DNA from: Chromatiales bacterium
Lineage (GTDB): Bacteria; Pseudomonadota; Gammaproteobacteria; SpSt-1174
Reading direction: 5' to 3'
DNA: 64,000 bases
NCBI GenBank assembly: GCA_014762505.1
Contig: JABURS010000033.1
Coordinates: 47,040-111,039 of the forward strand
This document shows, piece after piece, positions 30,272 through 38,785 of the stretch; position 1 is the first letter of the stretch, and each line of letters begins with the position of its first letter. The position numbers and the translations under genes are program-made. The notes below the pieces were generated by a model. That model had not been told where the DNA came from. It saw nothing but the letters and a program-made list of their open reading frames with translations, and did no database searches.

Positions 30272-31732
30272 ATGAGAATCGTTCAGGAAGCTCTCACCTT
30301 TGATGATGTCTTACTCCTGCCTGCGCATTCCACGGTCCTGCCCAAGGATGTGGATCTGAAGACGCGGCTGACGCGCGACATCGAGCTGAACATTCCCCTG
30401 CTGTCCTCGGCCATGGACACCGTCACCGAGGCCCGCCTGGCCATCGCCATGGCCCAGGAAGGCGGCATCGGCATCATCCACAAGAACCTCTCCATCGCCC
30501 AGCAGGCCGACCAGGTGCGGCTGGTGAAGAAGTACGAGAGCGGCGTCATCAAGGATCCGATCACCGTGGCCCCGACCACCACCGGGCGCGAGGTGATGGA
30601 GATCACCCGCGCCGCCAACATCTCCGGCGTACCGGTGGTGGACGGCAAGGACCTGGTGGGCATCGTCACCAGCCGCGACCTGCGTTTCGAGACCGGCTAC
30701 GACAAGCCGGTGTCCTCGATCATGACGCCGAAGGATCGCCTGGTCACCGTGCAGGAAGGGGCCAGCAAGGAAGAGGTGCGCGAGCTGCTGCACAAGCACC
30801 GCATCGAGAAGGTGCTGGTGGTGAACGGCAACTTCGAGCTGCGCGGCATGATCACGGTGAAGGACATCCAGAAGTCGTCCGACTATCCCCGCGCCTGCAA
30901 GGACGACCAGGGTCGCCTGCGCGTCGGCGCCGCGGTCGGCACCGGCCAGGGCACCGAGGAGCGCGTCACCGCGCTGGTCGAGGCCGGCGTGGACGCCATC
31001 GTGGTCGACACCGCTCACGGCCACTCCCAGGGCGTGCTCGACCGCGGCGCCTGGGTGAAGAAGCACTTCCCGGACGTGCAGGTGATCGGCGGCAACATCG
31101 CCACCGCCGCCGCCGCCCGCGCCCTGGTGGATGCCGGCGCCGACGGGGTCAAGGTCGGCATCGGCCCGGGCTCCATCTGCACCACCCGCGTGGTCGCCGG
31201 GGTGGGCGTGCCGCAGGTGACCGCCATCTCCAACGTCAGCGCCGAACTCCAGGGCAGCGGCGTGCCGCTCATCGCCGATGGCGGCATCCGCTTCTCCGGC
31301 GACCTCTCCAAGGCCATCGCCGCCGGCGCCCACGCGGTAATGATCGGCGGCCTGTTCGCCGGTACCGAGGAGGCCCCGGGCGAGGTGGAGCTCTACCAGG
31401 GCCGTTCCTACAAGTCCTACCGCGGCATGGGCTCGCTGGGCGCCATGGCGCAGGGCTCGAGCGACCGCTACTTCCAGGAGAGCACCAACGCGGTGGACAA
31501 GCTGGTGCCCGAGGGCATCGAGGGCCGCGTCCCCTACAAGGGCACCATCGTCGCCATCATCCACCAGCTGCTCGGCGGCCTGCGTTCCTCCATGGGTTAC
31601 GTGGGCTGCGCCAGCATCGAGGAGATGCGCAGCAAGCCCGAGTTCGTGCGCATCACCGGTGCGGGCATGCGTGAGAGTCACGTGCACGACGTGACCATCA
31701 CCAAGGAAGCACCGAACTACCGCATCGACTGA
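30272..31732 (+). CDS. guaB: Inosine-5'-monophosphate dehydrogenase
   Basis: NAD-dependent oxidation of IMP to XMP, the committed step to GMP. 486 residues. The TIM-barrel start [17 protein letters not shown] is followed by a CBS pair (~95-205), the catalytic-cysteine loop GPGSICTTR (Cys ~303), the flap [10 protein letters not shown] and the C-terminal [15 protein letters not shown]. The ATG at 30272 begins the conserved N-terminus. It is followed by guaA 88 bases on, with a hairpin GGGCCGGT/ACCGGCCC (31745-31765) lacking a T run in between. Confidence 0.98.
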   Translation: MRIVQEALTFDDVLLLPAHSTVLPKDVDLKTRLTRDIELNIPLLSSAMDTVTEARLAIAMAQEGGIGIIHKNLSIAQQADQVRLVKKYESGVIKDPITVAPTTTGREVMEITRAANISGVPVVDGKDLVGIVTSRDLRFETGYDKPVSSIMTPKDRLVTVQEGASKEEVRELLHKHRIEKVLVVNGNFELRGMITVKDIQKSSDYPRACKDDQGRLRVGAAVGTGQGTEERVTALVEAGVDAIVVDTAHGHSQGVLDRGAWVKKHFPDVQVIGGNIATAAAARALVDAGADGVKVGIGPGSICTTRVVAGVGVPQVTAISNVSAELQGSGVPLIADGGIRFSGDLSKAIAAGAHAVMIGGLFAGTEEAPGEVELYQGRSYKSYRGMGSLGAMAQGSSDRYFQESTNAVDKLVPEGIEGRVPYKGTIVAIIHQLLGGLRSSMGYVGCASIEEMRSKPEFVRITGAGMRESHVHDVTITKEAPNYRID

Positions 31733-31820
31733 CGGGTATGCAGGGGGCCGGTCTCGCACCGGCCCTCGCACCTGTGGCCCCGCGCCCCATCCCCATCCAG
31801 CCCAGCACCAGGTTTAGACG

Positions 31821-33398
31821 ATGACCCAGAACATCCATGCCGACCGCATCCTGATCCTCGACTTCGGTTCCCAGTACACCCAGCTCATCGCCCGTCGTGT
31901 ACGCGAGGCCGGCGTCTATTGCGAGATCCATCCCTGGGACATGGACGAGGAGGCGGTGCGCCGCTTCGGCCCCCGGGGCATCATCCTCTCCGGCGGCCCC
32001 GAATCGGTGATCGAGGCCACCCCGCCGCGCGCCCCCCAGCTGGTGTTCGAGCTCGGCGTGCCGGTGCTCGGCATCTGCTACGGCATGCAGACCATGGCGG
32101 CCCAGCTCGGCGGCCAGGTGGAAAACGCCGACCACCGCGAGTTCGGCTACGCCCAGGTGCGCGCCCGCGGCCACACCAGCCTGCTCGAGGACATCGAGGA
32201 CCACACCTCGCCCGAGGGCTGGGGCCTGCTGGACGTGTGGATGTCGCACGGCGACCGCGTCTGCACCCTGCCCGAGGGCTTCGTGCTGATGGCCAGCACC
32301 GACAGCGCCCCCATCGCCGGCATGGCCGACGAGACGCGCGGCTTCTACGGCGTGCAGTTCCACCCGGAGGTCACCCACACCCGCCAGGGCCAGCGCATCC
32401 TCAGCCGCTTCGTGCACGAGATCTGCGGCTGCGAGGCCCTGTGGAGCCCCGGCAACATCATCGACGACACCATCGCCCGCGTACGCCAGCAGGTGGGCGA
32501 AGACGAGGTCATCCTCGGCCTCTCCGGCGGGGTGGACTCCTCGGTGGTGGGCGCGCTGCTGCACAAGGCCATCGGTGACCAGCTCACCTGCGTGTTCGTC
32601 GACACCGGCCTGCTGCGCCTGCACGAGGGCGACCAGGTGATGACCACCTTCGCCGAGCACATGGGCGTGCGCGTGATCCGCGTGGACGCCGAGGCGCGCT
32701 TCCTCGAGGCCCTCGCCGGCGAGGCCGACCCGGAACAGAAGCGCAAGATCATCGGTCGCCTGTTCGTCGAGATCTTCGACGAGGAGGCCGGCAGGCTCGC
32801 CAACGCGAAGTGGCTGGCCCAGGGCACCATCTACCCCGACGTGATCGAGTCCGCCGGCTCCAGCACCGGCAAGGCCCACGTCATCAAGTCGCACCACAAC
32901 GTCGGTGGCCTGCCCGAGGACATGAAGCTCGGTCTGGTGGAGCCCTTGCGCGAGCTCTTCAAGGACGAGGTGCGCAAGATCGGCGTCGAGCTCGGCCTGC
33001 CCTTCGAGATGGTCTACCGCCACCCCTTCCCGGGTCCGGGCCTTGGTGTGCGCATCCTCGGCGAGGTGAAGAAGGAATACGCCGACCTGCTGCGCCAGGC
33101 CGACGACATCTTCATCAACGAACTGCGTCGCCACGACCTCTACGACAAGGTCTCCCAGGCCTTCGCCGTGTTCCTGCCGGTGAAATCGGTGGGCGTGATG
33201 GGCGACGGCCGCCGCTACGATTACGTCGTCGCCCTGCGCGCCGTCGAGACCATCGATTTCATGACCGCCCGCTGGGCGCACCTGCCGTACGACTTCCTGG
33301 ACCTCGTCTCGCGCCGCATCATCAACGAGGTGAAGGGGATCTCCCGGGTGGTTTACGATGTCTCAGGTAAGCCCCCCGCCACGATCGAGTGGGAGTAA
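31821..33398 (+). CDS. guaA: GMP synthase (glutamine-hydrolysing)
   Basis: Aminates XMP to GMP using glutamine. 525 residues. The N-terminal class I glutaminase carries the catalytic Cys in LGICYGMQ and the His/Glu in [10 protein letters not shown]. The ATP-pyrophosphatase loop [10 protein letters not shown] follows, then the C-terminal dimerisation domain ending in PPATIEWE. It probably forms an operon with guaB, and the antiporter cluster starts 30 bases downstream. Confidence 0.98.
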   Translation: MTQNIHADRILILDFGSQYTQLIARRVREAGVYCEIHPWDMDEEAVRRFGPRGIILSGGPESVIEATPPRAPQLVFELGVPVLGICYGMQTMAAQLGGQVENADHREFGYAQVRARGHTSLLEDIEDHTSPEGWGLLDVWMSHGDRVCTLPEGFVLMASTDSAPIAGMADETRGFYGVQFHPEVTHTRQGQRILSRFVHEICGCEALWSPGNIIDDTIARVRQQVGEDEVILGLSGGVDSSVVGALLHKAIGDQLTCVFVDTGLLRLHEGDQVMTTFAEHMGVRVIRVDAEARFLEALAGEADPEQKRKIIGRLFVEIFDEEAGRLANAKWLAQGTIYPDVIESAGSSTGKAHVIKSHHNVGGLPEDMKLGLVEPLRELFKDEVRKIGVELGLPFEMVYRHPFPGPGLGVRILGEVKKEYADLLRQADDIFINELRRHDLYDKVSQAFAVFLPVKSVGVMGDGRRYDYVVALRAVETIDFMTARWAHLPYDFLDLVSRRIINEVKGISRVVYDVSGKPPATIEWE

Positions 33399-33403
33399 GC
33401 GGG

Positions 33404-33428
33404 GGCATCCATCGCCAGAGAGGATGCC
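33404..33428 (+). promoter_or_regulatory. Hairpin covering the mrpE ribosome-binding site
   Basis: GGCATCC at 33404-33410 pairs with GGATGCC at 33422-33428, leaving an 11-base loop. The right arm includes part of the GAGAGG Shine-Dalgarno and ends at the base before the mrpE ATG (33429), so folding would limit ribosome access. Confidence 0.5.
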
Positions 33429-33974
33429 ATGCCCAATCCCGAACGCCGCCGGTCCGGCACTGTCCGACCGGGTCTCCGCGTGCTGCTGTTGCGCATCGTG
33501 TTGTTCGGCGGGCTATGGTGGATACTCGCCGATGGTGAGTGGCGTGCCTGGGGCGTCGGGGCGGCCGTCGTAGCCGCTGCCGTCGCGGCCAGCATCCCGT
33601 TGTGGCCGCCGCGCGCGACCCGTGTCCCGCCGGCCGGCCTGGCCGTCTTTCTCGCCTTCTTTCTCTGGCAGTCCCTGCGCGGCGGGGTCGGCGTTGCCAT
33701 CCTGGCCCTGAAACCACGCCTGCATCTGCGACCGGTACTTCACGATCTGGACCTGCGCCTGCCGCCGGGCGCATCCCGTGTCCTGCTGGCCGACACCCTG
33801 AGCCTGATGCCGGGCACCGTCAGCGTCGGTCTCTCCGGCAATACCCTGACCCTGCACCTGCTGGACCGTGACCTGGTCACCGAGGCCGACCTGCGCCATG
33901 CCGAGGGCAGGGTCGCCGCCCTGTTCGGTCTGAGCCTGGGGGCCGACGACGACAGGGAGGGTGGCGATGACTGA
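33429..33974 (+). CDS. mrpE: Mrp antiporter subunit E
   Basis: 181 residues. Two to three membrane spans fill the first ~75 residues (VLLLRIVLFGGLWWILADGE, then FLAFFLWQSLRGGVGVA), followed by a soluble tail containing LRLPPGASRVLLADTLSLMPGT, a hallmark of MrpE/MnhE. It is the first gene of a nine-gene, tightly overlapping cation/proton antiporter operon that exports Na+ or K+ in exchange for protons. It overlaps mrpF by eight bases. Confidence 0.93.
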   Translation: MPNPERRRSGTVRPGLRVLLLRIVLFGGLWWILADGEWRAWGVGAAVVAAAVAASIPLWPPRATRVPPAGLAVFLAFFLWQSLRGGVGVAILALKPRLHLRPVLHDLDLRLPPGASRVLLADTLSLMPGTVSVGLSGNTLTLHLLDRDLVTEADLRHAEGRVAALFGLSLGADDDREGGDD

Positions 33975-34266
33975 TCTGCCCCTTGCGCTGGCCCTGTTCC
34001 TGCTCGCCAATCTCGCCGTGGCCCTGTGGCGCGTGTTGCGCGGACCCACCCAGGCCGACCGCATGCTGGTGGCGGTGCTGTTCGGTACCACCGGGGTGGC
34101 CATCCTGCTGCTGCTAGCGGAGGCCCAGGCCATGCCCGCGCTGGTGGATGCGGCCCTTGTCTTTGCCCTGCTGGCGGCCATTGCCGGTGCCGCCTTTTCG
34201 GTGCGGGCCTGGCGGCAGAGTTCGTCGCCGGGTGCGGCGGAGGAGGAGGCAAATGACCCTGATTGA
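33967..34266 (+). CDS. mrpF: Mrp antiporter subunit F
   Basis: 99 residues with three spans. The WRVLRGPTQADRMLVAVLFG segment and the central VDAALVFALLAAIAG are typical of MrpF/MnhF. The ATG at 33967 is used; a GTG two codons earlier is possible. It overlaps mrpG by 14 bases. Small subunits F and G are needed for assembly of the complex. Confidence 0.92.
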   Translation: MTDLPLALALFLLANLAVALWRVLRGPTQADRMLVAVLFGTTGVAILLLLAEAQAMPALVDAALVFALLAAIAGAAFSVRAWRQSSSPGAAEEEANDPD

Positions 34267-34561
34267 ACTGGCCAGTGCAGGCCTGCTGCTGGCGGGTGCT
34301 GCGTTCTTTCTTGCCGGCACCGTGGGGCTGCTGCGCTTTCCCGACGTCTATTGCCGCCTGCATGCCCTGGCCAAGGTGGACAACCTGGGTCTGGGCCTCG
34401 TCGTGCTCGGTCTCATGTTGCGTGCCGAGGGGCTGGCCCAGGTGTTGAAGCTGGGGCTGGTCTGGCTGCTGGCGCTGGCGGCCAGCGCCACCGTCGCCTA
34501 CCTCGTGGCCCGGCGCGCCCTGCGCCGCGGTGTCGCGCCCTGGCGGGGGGAGGACGGATGA
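34253..34561 (+). CDS. mrpG: Mrp antiporter subunit G
   Basis: 102 residues with three spans. FFLAGTVGLLRFPDVYCRLH and AKVDNLGLGLVVLGL are the MrpG/PhaG signature. A basic C-terminus follows (RRALRRGVAPWRGEDG). The ATG at 34253 follows GGAGGAGG. Its stop overlaps the next start as ATGA. Confidence 0.93.
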   Translation: MTLIELASAGLLLAGAAFFLAGTVGLLRFPDVYCRLHALAKVDNLGLGLVVLGLMLRAEGLAQVLKLGLVWLLALAASATVAYLVARRALRRGVAPWRGEDG

Positions 34562-34833
34562 GCCTCTCGCCCTTCGACATCCTGCTCGCCGTCATGCTCT
34601 TGCTCACGGCCTGGCGCGCGCTGGTCACGCCCGATCCCTTTCGCGCCACGGTGCTCTTCATCGTCTTCGGGCTGCTCATGGCCCTGGCCTGGGCGCGGCT
34701 CTCCGCGCCCGATATCGCGCTGGCCGAGGCGGCCATCGGGGCAGGGCTCACGGGGGCGCTGCTGCTGGATGCCGTTGGCCACCTGCGGGCGGCACGCCGG
34801 CGGGCTGACGTGCAGGTGAGGGATGGGCCATGA
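34558..34833 (+). CDS. DUF4040 subunit of Mrp-type complex
   Basis: 91 residues with three spans: MSLSPFDILLAVMLLLTAWR, then a TVLFIVFGLLMALAWARL-type stretch, and APDIALAEAAIGAGLTGALL. The last, with its acidic DIALAEAAIG, is the DUF4040 motif. In canonical Mrp this segment is part of the MrpA C-terminal region. Here it is a separate gene, as in Mbh/Mbx-type and split Mrp complexes. ATGA overlaps occur at both ends. Confidence 0.88.
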   Translation: MSLSPFDILLAVMLLLTAWRALVTPDPFRATVLFIVFGLLMALAWARLSAPDIALAEAAIGAGLTGALLLDAVGHLRAARRRADVQVRDGP

Positions 34834-35501
34834 ATCGCTGGCTGGGTGTCATCGTGATCCTCCTGAGTGCCGGCCTGGGCCTTGCGCTCGCCTGGGCCAT
34901 GCTGGACCTGCCCCCGGCCCCGGTGCACCTGCCGGCGCAGGTCGCCGTCTCCCTGGCCGTCAGTGGCGTGGACCATCCGGTGACGGCGGTACTCCTCAAT
35001 TTCCGCAGCTACGACACCCTACTCGAGGTGGGGGTGCTGCTACTCGCCCTGCTGGGTATGCTGGCCGCCGGGGCAACGCCCGAAAGGCCGACCTCGCTGC
35101 CACCGGACCCCATGCTGGAGGGCCTGGCGCGACTGCTGGTCCCGCTCATGGTGCTGACGGCCGGGTATCTGCTCTGGGCGGGGGCCTTCCGTCCCGGCGG
35201 GGCCTTCCAGGCGGCGGCAGTACTGGCCGGGGCCGGCGTGCTACTGCGTCTCGCGGGCCCGGTGACGGCCTGGACCCCGCCGGGACGGATGTTACGGCTC
35301 GGCCTGGCCGCGGGCTTCGTGGTGTTCCTCGCGGTGGCGGCCCTCGGCCTCGCGCAGGGTGCCATGCTCGAGTACCCGCGGGTCTGGGCCGGCAGCCTGA
35401 TCCTCGCCGTCGAGGCAGGGCTCACCGTCTCGCTCGGCCTCACGCTGGCCGGCCTGTTTCTCGCCGGTCCCGAGATCCCGCGCGGGGGGCCGCGCGCATG
35501 A
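34830..35501 (+). CDS. mrpB: Mrp antiporter subunit B
   Basis: 223 residues. An N-terminal span and periplasmic loop correspond to the end of MrpA (VDHPVTAVLLNFRSYDTLLE, the NFR-YDT motif). An MnhB domain follows with MVLTAGYLLWAGAFRPGGAF and, near the end, LILAVEAGLTVSLGLTLAGL. The protein appears to combine the membrane tail usually found on MrpA with MrpB. It joins the next gene by ATGA. Confidence 0.9.
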   Translation: MNRWLGVIVILLSAGLGLALAWAMLDLPPAPVHLPAQVAVSLAVSGVDHPVTAVLLNFRSYDTLLEVGVLLLALLGMLAAGATPERPTSLPPDPMLEGLARLLVPLMVLTAGYLLWAGAFRPGGAFQAAAVLAGAGVLLRLAGPVTAWTPPGRMLRLGLAAGFVVFLAVAALGLAQGAMLEYPRVWAGSLILAVEAGLTVSLGLTLAGLFLAGPEIPRGGPRA

Positions 35502-35839
35502 GCATGAGCACGGGGCTCTTCTACGCCCTGGTCGGTGGCGGCCTGTTCGCGCTGGGCCTGGCCGGCCTGATCCTGCAGCCGCGCCTGCTCGGCAAGATCC
35601 TGGCCTTCAATATCCTGGGCAGTGGTGCCTTCCTCGTCCTGGTGGGGCTTGCGCAGCGTGATGGGATACCCGATCCCGTACCTCAGGCCATGGTGCTCAC
35701 CGGCATCGTCGTCGCCGTGGCGGCCACCGCCCTGGCGCTGGCCCTGACACGACGGCTCGCGGATCTCACGGGCGCAGCGGTGCTGCCGGATGACGACGCC
35801 GGAACACCGACCAATCGCGGGAGGACGGATGGCGATTGA
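35498..35839 (+). CDS. mrpC: Mrp antiporter subunit C (NuoK-like)
   Basis: 113 residues with three spans. GLAGLILQPRLLGKILAFNI, then GSGAFLVLVGL and the loop PDPVPQAMVLTGIVVAVAAT, are the MrpC/NuoK pattern. It is followed by a soluble tail with DDDAGTP. It overlaps the start of mrpD by 11 bases. Confidence 0.93.
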   Translation: MSMSTGLFYALVGGGLFALGLAGLILQPRLLGKILAFNILGSGAFLVLVGLAQRDGIPDPVPQAMVLTGIVVAVAATALALALTRRLADLTGAAVLPDDDAGTPTNRGRTDGD

Positions 35840-37286
35840 GTCGGTCGCAGCGCTCCCCTGGCTGATCCTGCTGCCGCTTGCCTGGGCGACCCTGGCCTTT
35901 CTGCTGGGGCCGGCGCGCGGGGCCGGTGTGGCCATCGCCGGTCTCCTGCTGCAGGCCGGGCTTACCCTGCTGCTCGCCTGGGAGGTGATGGCCGCCGGCA
36001 CGCAGCGACATGCGGTCGGCGGCTGGGGGGCACCGCTGGGCATCGACCTGCTGGCCGACGGGCTGGCGGTCGTGATGTTGCTGATGACGGCGGCCGTGGC
36101 CCTGCCGATGGCGGTCTACGCCCGCGCCTGGTTTACCGCCAGACCGGCCGGCGCCACCTGGTTCTGGCCGCTCACGGGGTTTCTCGTCGCCGCCCTCAAC
36201 ACCCTGTTCCTCTCGGCCGACCTGTTCAATCTCTACGTGACCCTGGAACTGCTGGGGCTGGCGGCCGTGGGTCTCACTGCGGCTGCCGGGGAGCGCCGGG
36301 CCGTGGGCGCGGCCATGCGCTACCTGCTGGCCACGCTGCTGGGCTCCGGGGCCTATCTCATGGGCGTGGCGCTCATCTACGGGGCCTACGGCAGCGTGTC
36401 CCTGGCGGTACTCGGCGCGCTAGTCGAACCCATGCCTGCGGTGGCGTTGGCCGCCGGCCTGATGGTGGTCGGCATGCTGCTGAAGACCGCGCTGTTCCCG
36501 CTGCATTTCTGGCTGCCGCCCGCCCATGGCGGGGCGGTGACGCCCGTCTCGGCACTGCTCTCGGCGCTGGTGATCAAGGCCTCCTTCTACCTGGTCCTGC
36601 GCCTGTGGTTCGGTGTGTTCGAGCCGCTGGTCACGGTGTCGGCCGCCCAGGTGCTCGGCATGCTGGGCGCGGCGGCCATCCTCTGGGGATCGGTGCAGGC
36701 CCTGCTGCAGGCGCGTCTGAAGATGCTGGTGGCCTATTCCACGGTGGCGCAGATCGGCTATCTGTTCCTCGTCTTTCCGCTGGCCACGGGCACACCGGCC
36801 GAGGCGGCGGCCGGTGCCTGGCAGGGTGGGGTGCTGCAGGCCGTGTCCCATGCCCTGGCCAAGGCCGCGATGTTCGCCGCTGCCGGCGCGATGATCCTGG
36901 GCGCCGGCAGCGATCGCATCGACCGTCTCGGCGGCGCCGGTGCCCACCTGCCGCTCGCGCTCTTCGCCTTCGGGCTCTCCGGCATCGTGCTCATGGGGCT
37001 GCCGCCGACCGGCGGTTTCGCCGCCAAGTGGCTGCTGCTCATGGCCGCGCTGGAGACCGGCCAGTGGTGGTGGGCCGCGGTGCTGGTCGGCGGCGGACTG
37101 CTGGCGGCCGCCTACGTGTTCCGCGTGCTGCTCGCCGCCTTCGCCCCGCTGCCGGAGCAGGGCAGCGTGAGCGGGGTGGCCCGCAGCCTGGAATGGACAG
37201 CCTTCGCGCTCGCCACGGCCGGCGTGCTGCTGGGCCTGTTCGCCGCCGAGGTGACCACGTTGCTGGGGACAGGAGGGATGGCATGA
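35829..37286 (+). CDS. mrpD: Mrp antiporter subunit D (NuoM/N-like), first copy
   Basis: 485 residues with about 14 spans. The pump residues are in place: Glu140 in FNLYVTLELLGLAA and Lys219 in VVGMLLKTALFPLHFWLPPA. The discontinuous-helix segment LPPAHGGAVTPVSALLSALV and the QALLQARLKMLVAYSTVAQI motif are conserved. It closely resembles MrpD. It ends ATGA into the next subunit. Confidence 0.94.
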   Translation: MAIESVAALPWLILLPLAWATLAFLLGPARGAGVAIAGLLLQAGLTLLLAWEVMAAGTQRHAVGGWGAPLGIDLLADGLAVVMLLMTAAVALPMAVYARAWFTARPAGATWFWPLTGFLVAALNTLFLSADLFNLYVTLELLGLAAVGLTAAAGERRAVGAAMRYLLATLLGSGAYLMGVALIYGAYGSVSLAVLGALVEPMPAVALAAGLMVVGMLLKTALFPLHFWLPPAHGGAVTPVSALLSALVIKASFYLVLRLWFGVFEPLVTVSAAQVLGMLGAAAILWGSVQALLQARLKMLVAYSTVAQIGYLFLVFPLATGTPAEAAAGAWQGGVLQAVSHALAKAAMFAAAGAMILGAGSDRIDRLGGAGAHLPLALFAFGLSGIVLMGLPPTGGFAAKWLLLMAALETGQWWWAAVLVGGGLLAAAYVFRVLLAAFAPLPEQGSVSGVARSLEWTAFALATAGVLLGLFAAEVTTLLGTGGMA

Positions 37287-38785
37287 TCCCGGACAGCGCG
37301 TTGCCCCTGCTGGTGTTGCTGAGTTCCTTCCTCGCGGGCCTCGTCATCTTTTTCCTCGACGAGGCACGGGTGCGCCTGCGTACCACCCTGAACCTGGCCG
37401 GTGCGGTGACCAAGCTCCTGCTGATCGCCTACATGCTCTGGGGGGTCTTCCACCAGCAGGACTTCGTGTTCCGGCACACCGTGCTGCCCGGCTTCGACCT
37501 GCTGCTCAAGGCCGATGCCCTGGCCATGCTGTTCGTCACCCTCTCGGCGGTGCTGTGGTTCTTCACCACGCTCTACGCCATCGGCTACCTGGAGGGCGCA
37601 CCGCATCGCAGCCGGTTCTTCGGCTTTTTCAGTCTGTGCGTCACCGCCACCGTGGGCGTGGCCATGGCGGGAAATCTCTTCACCTTCTTCATCTTCTACG
37701 AGTTGCTGACGCTGGCCACCTATCCGCTGGTGGTGCACCGCGGCACACCCGAGGCCCTGCGCGCCGGCCAGCGCTACCTGGCCTATACGCTGGGGGGCGG
37801 GGCGGTCCTGCTGGTCGGCATCGTCTGGCTCTACACGCTGGCCGGCAGCGTGGAGTTCGTGCACGGCGGCAGCCTCGCCGCGCTGGGTTCCGCGTACGCG
37901 GTGGAACTGCGCTGGATCTTCCTCTTGCTGATCGCGGGCGTGGGCGTGAAGGCCGCGCTGGTGCCCCTGCACGGCTGGCTGCCGCAGGCCATGGTGGCAC
38001 CCGCGCCGGTGTCGGCGCTGCTGCATGCCGTGGCCGTGGTCAAGGCCGGCGCCTTCGGCGTCGTGCGCGTGGTGTACGAGGTCTACGGCGTCACCTTCGC
38101 CCAGCTGCTGGGCGTGCTCACGCCGCTGTCCTGGGTGGCCAGCGCGACCATCCTCTGGGGCTCGCTGCGCGCGCTCGCGCAGGACGACCTCAAGAAACGA
38201 CTCGCGTATTCCACGGTGAGCCAGGTCTCCTACATCGTGCTCGGCGTGACCCTGTTCGGTCCGGTGGGTACCGTGGGCGGGGTGGTGCACCTCGTGCACC
38301 AGGGCATTATGAAGATCACGCTGTTCTTCTGCGCCGGCAACTACGCCGAGACCCTGGGCATCCACCGGGTCAGCGAGATGGACGGGGTGGGGCGGCGCAT
38401 GCCCTGGACCACGGCCGCCTTCACCCTGGCGGCCTTCGGCATGATCGGCCTGCCGCCGCTGGCCGGCTTCGTCAGCAAGTGGTACCTGGGGATCGGGGCA
38501 CTGGAGGCCGGCATGGACTGGGTGATCGGGGTGCTGGTGCTCTCCAGCCTGCTCAACGCGGCCTACTTCCTGCCCATCGTCCACCGCGCCTGGTTCAGGT
38601 CGCAGGCAGGCGAGTGGCCGCAGGAACACATCCCGGCCCGCGGCCGGCGCGAGACCGCCTGGCTGCTGCTCCTGCCGCCGGTGTTCACCGCTGCAGCGGC
38701 ACTCGCTGCGGGGCTCTTCGCCGCCATGCCCTTCAGTCCGCTGGACTGGGTGCAGCTCATCGCCGAGCGGGAGTACACGCCATGA
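37283..38785 (+). CDS. Second NuoL/M/N-type antiporter subunit (MrpA/D-like)
   Basis: 500 residues with about 14 spans. It retains Glu140 (FTFFIFYELLTLATYPLV) and Lys223 (GVGVKAALVPLHGWLPQA), positions that fit the MrpA or MrpD pump residues. It has APAPVSALLHAVAVVKAG and LAQDDLKKRLAYSTVSQV. It may replace the N-terminal pump half of MrpA, which is missing as a full-length gene here. A short C-terminal hydrophobic tail follows an Arg-rich loop. Confidence 0.92.
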   Translation: MIPDSALPLLVLLSSFLAGLVIFFLDEARVRLRTTLNLAGAVTKLLLIAYMLWGVFHQQDFVFRHTVLPGFDLLLKADALAMLFVTLSAVLWFFTTLYAIGYLEGAPHRSRFFGFFSLCVTATVGVAMAGNLFTFFIFYELLTLATYPLVVHRGTPEALRAGQRYLAYTLGGGAVLLVGIVWLYTLAGSVEFVHGGSLAALGSAYAVELRWIFLLLIAGVGVKAALVPLHGWLPQAMVAPAPVSALLHAVAVVKAGAFGVVRVVYEVYGVTFAQLLGVLTPLSWVASATILWGSLRALAQDDLKKRLAYSTVSQVSYIVLGVTLFGPVGTVGGVVHLVHQGIMKITLFFCAGNYAETLGIHRVSEMDGVGRRMPWTTAAFTLAAFGMIGLPPLAGFVSKWYLGIGALEAGMDWVIGVLVLSSLLNAAYFLPIVHRAWFRSQAGEWPQEHIPARGRRETAWLLLLPPVFTAAAALAAGLFAAMPFSPLDWVQLIAEREYTP

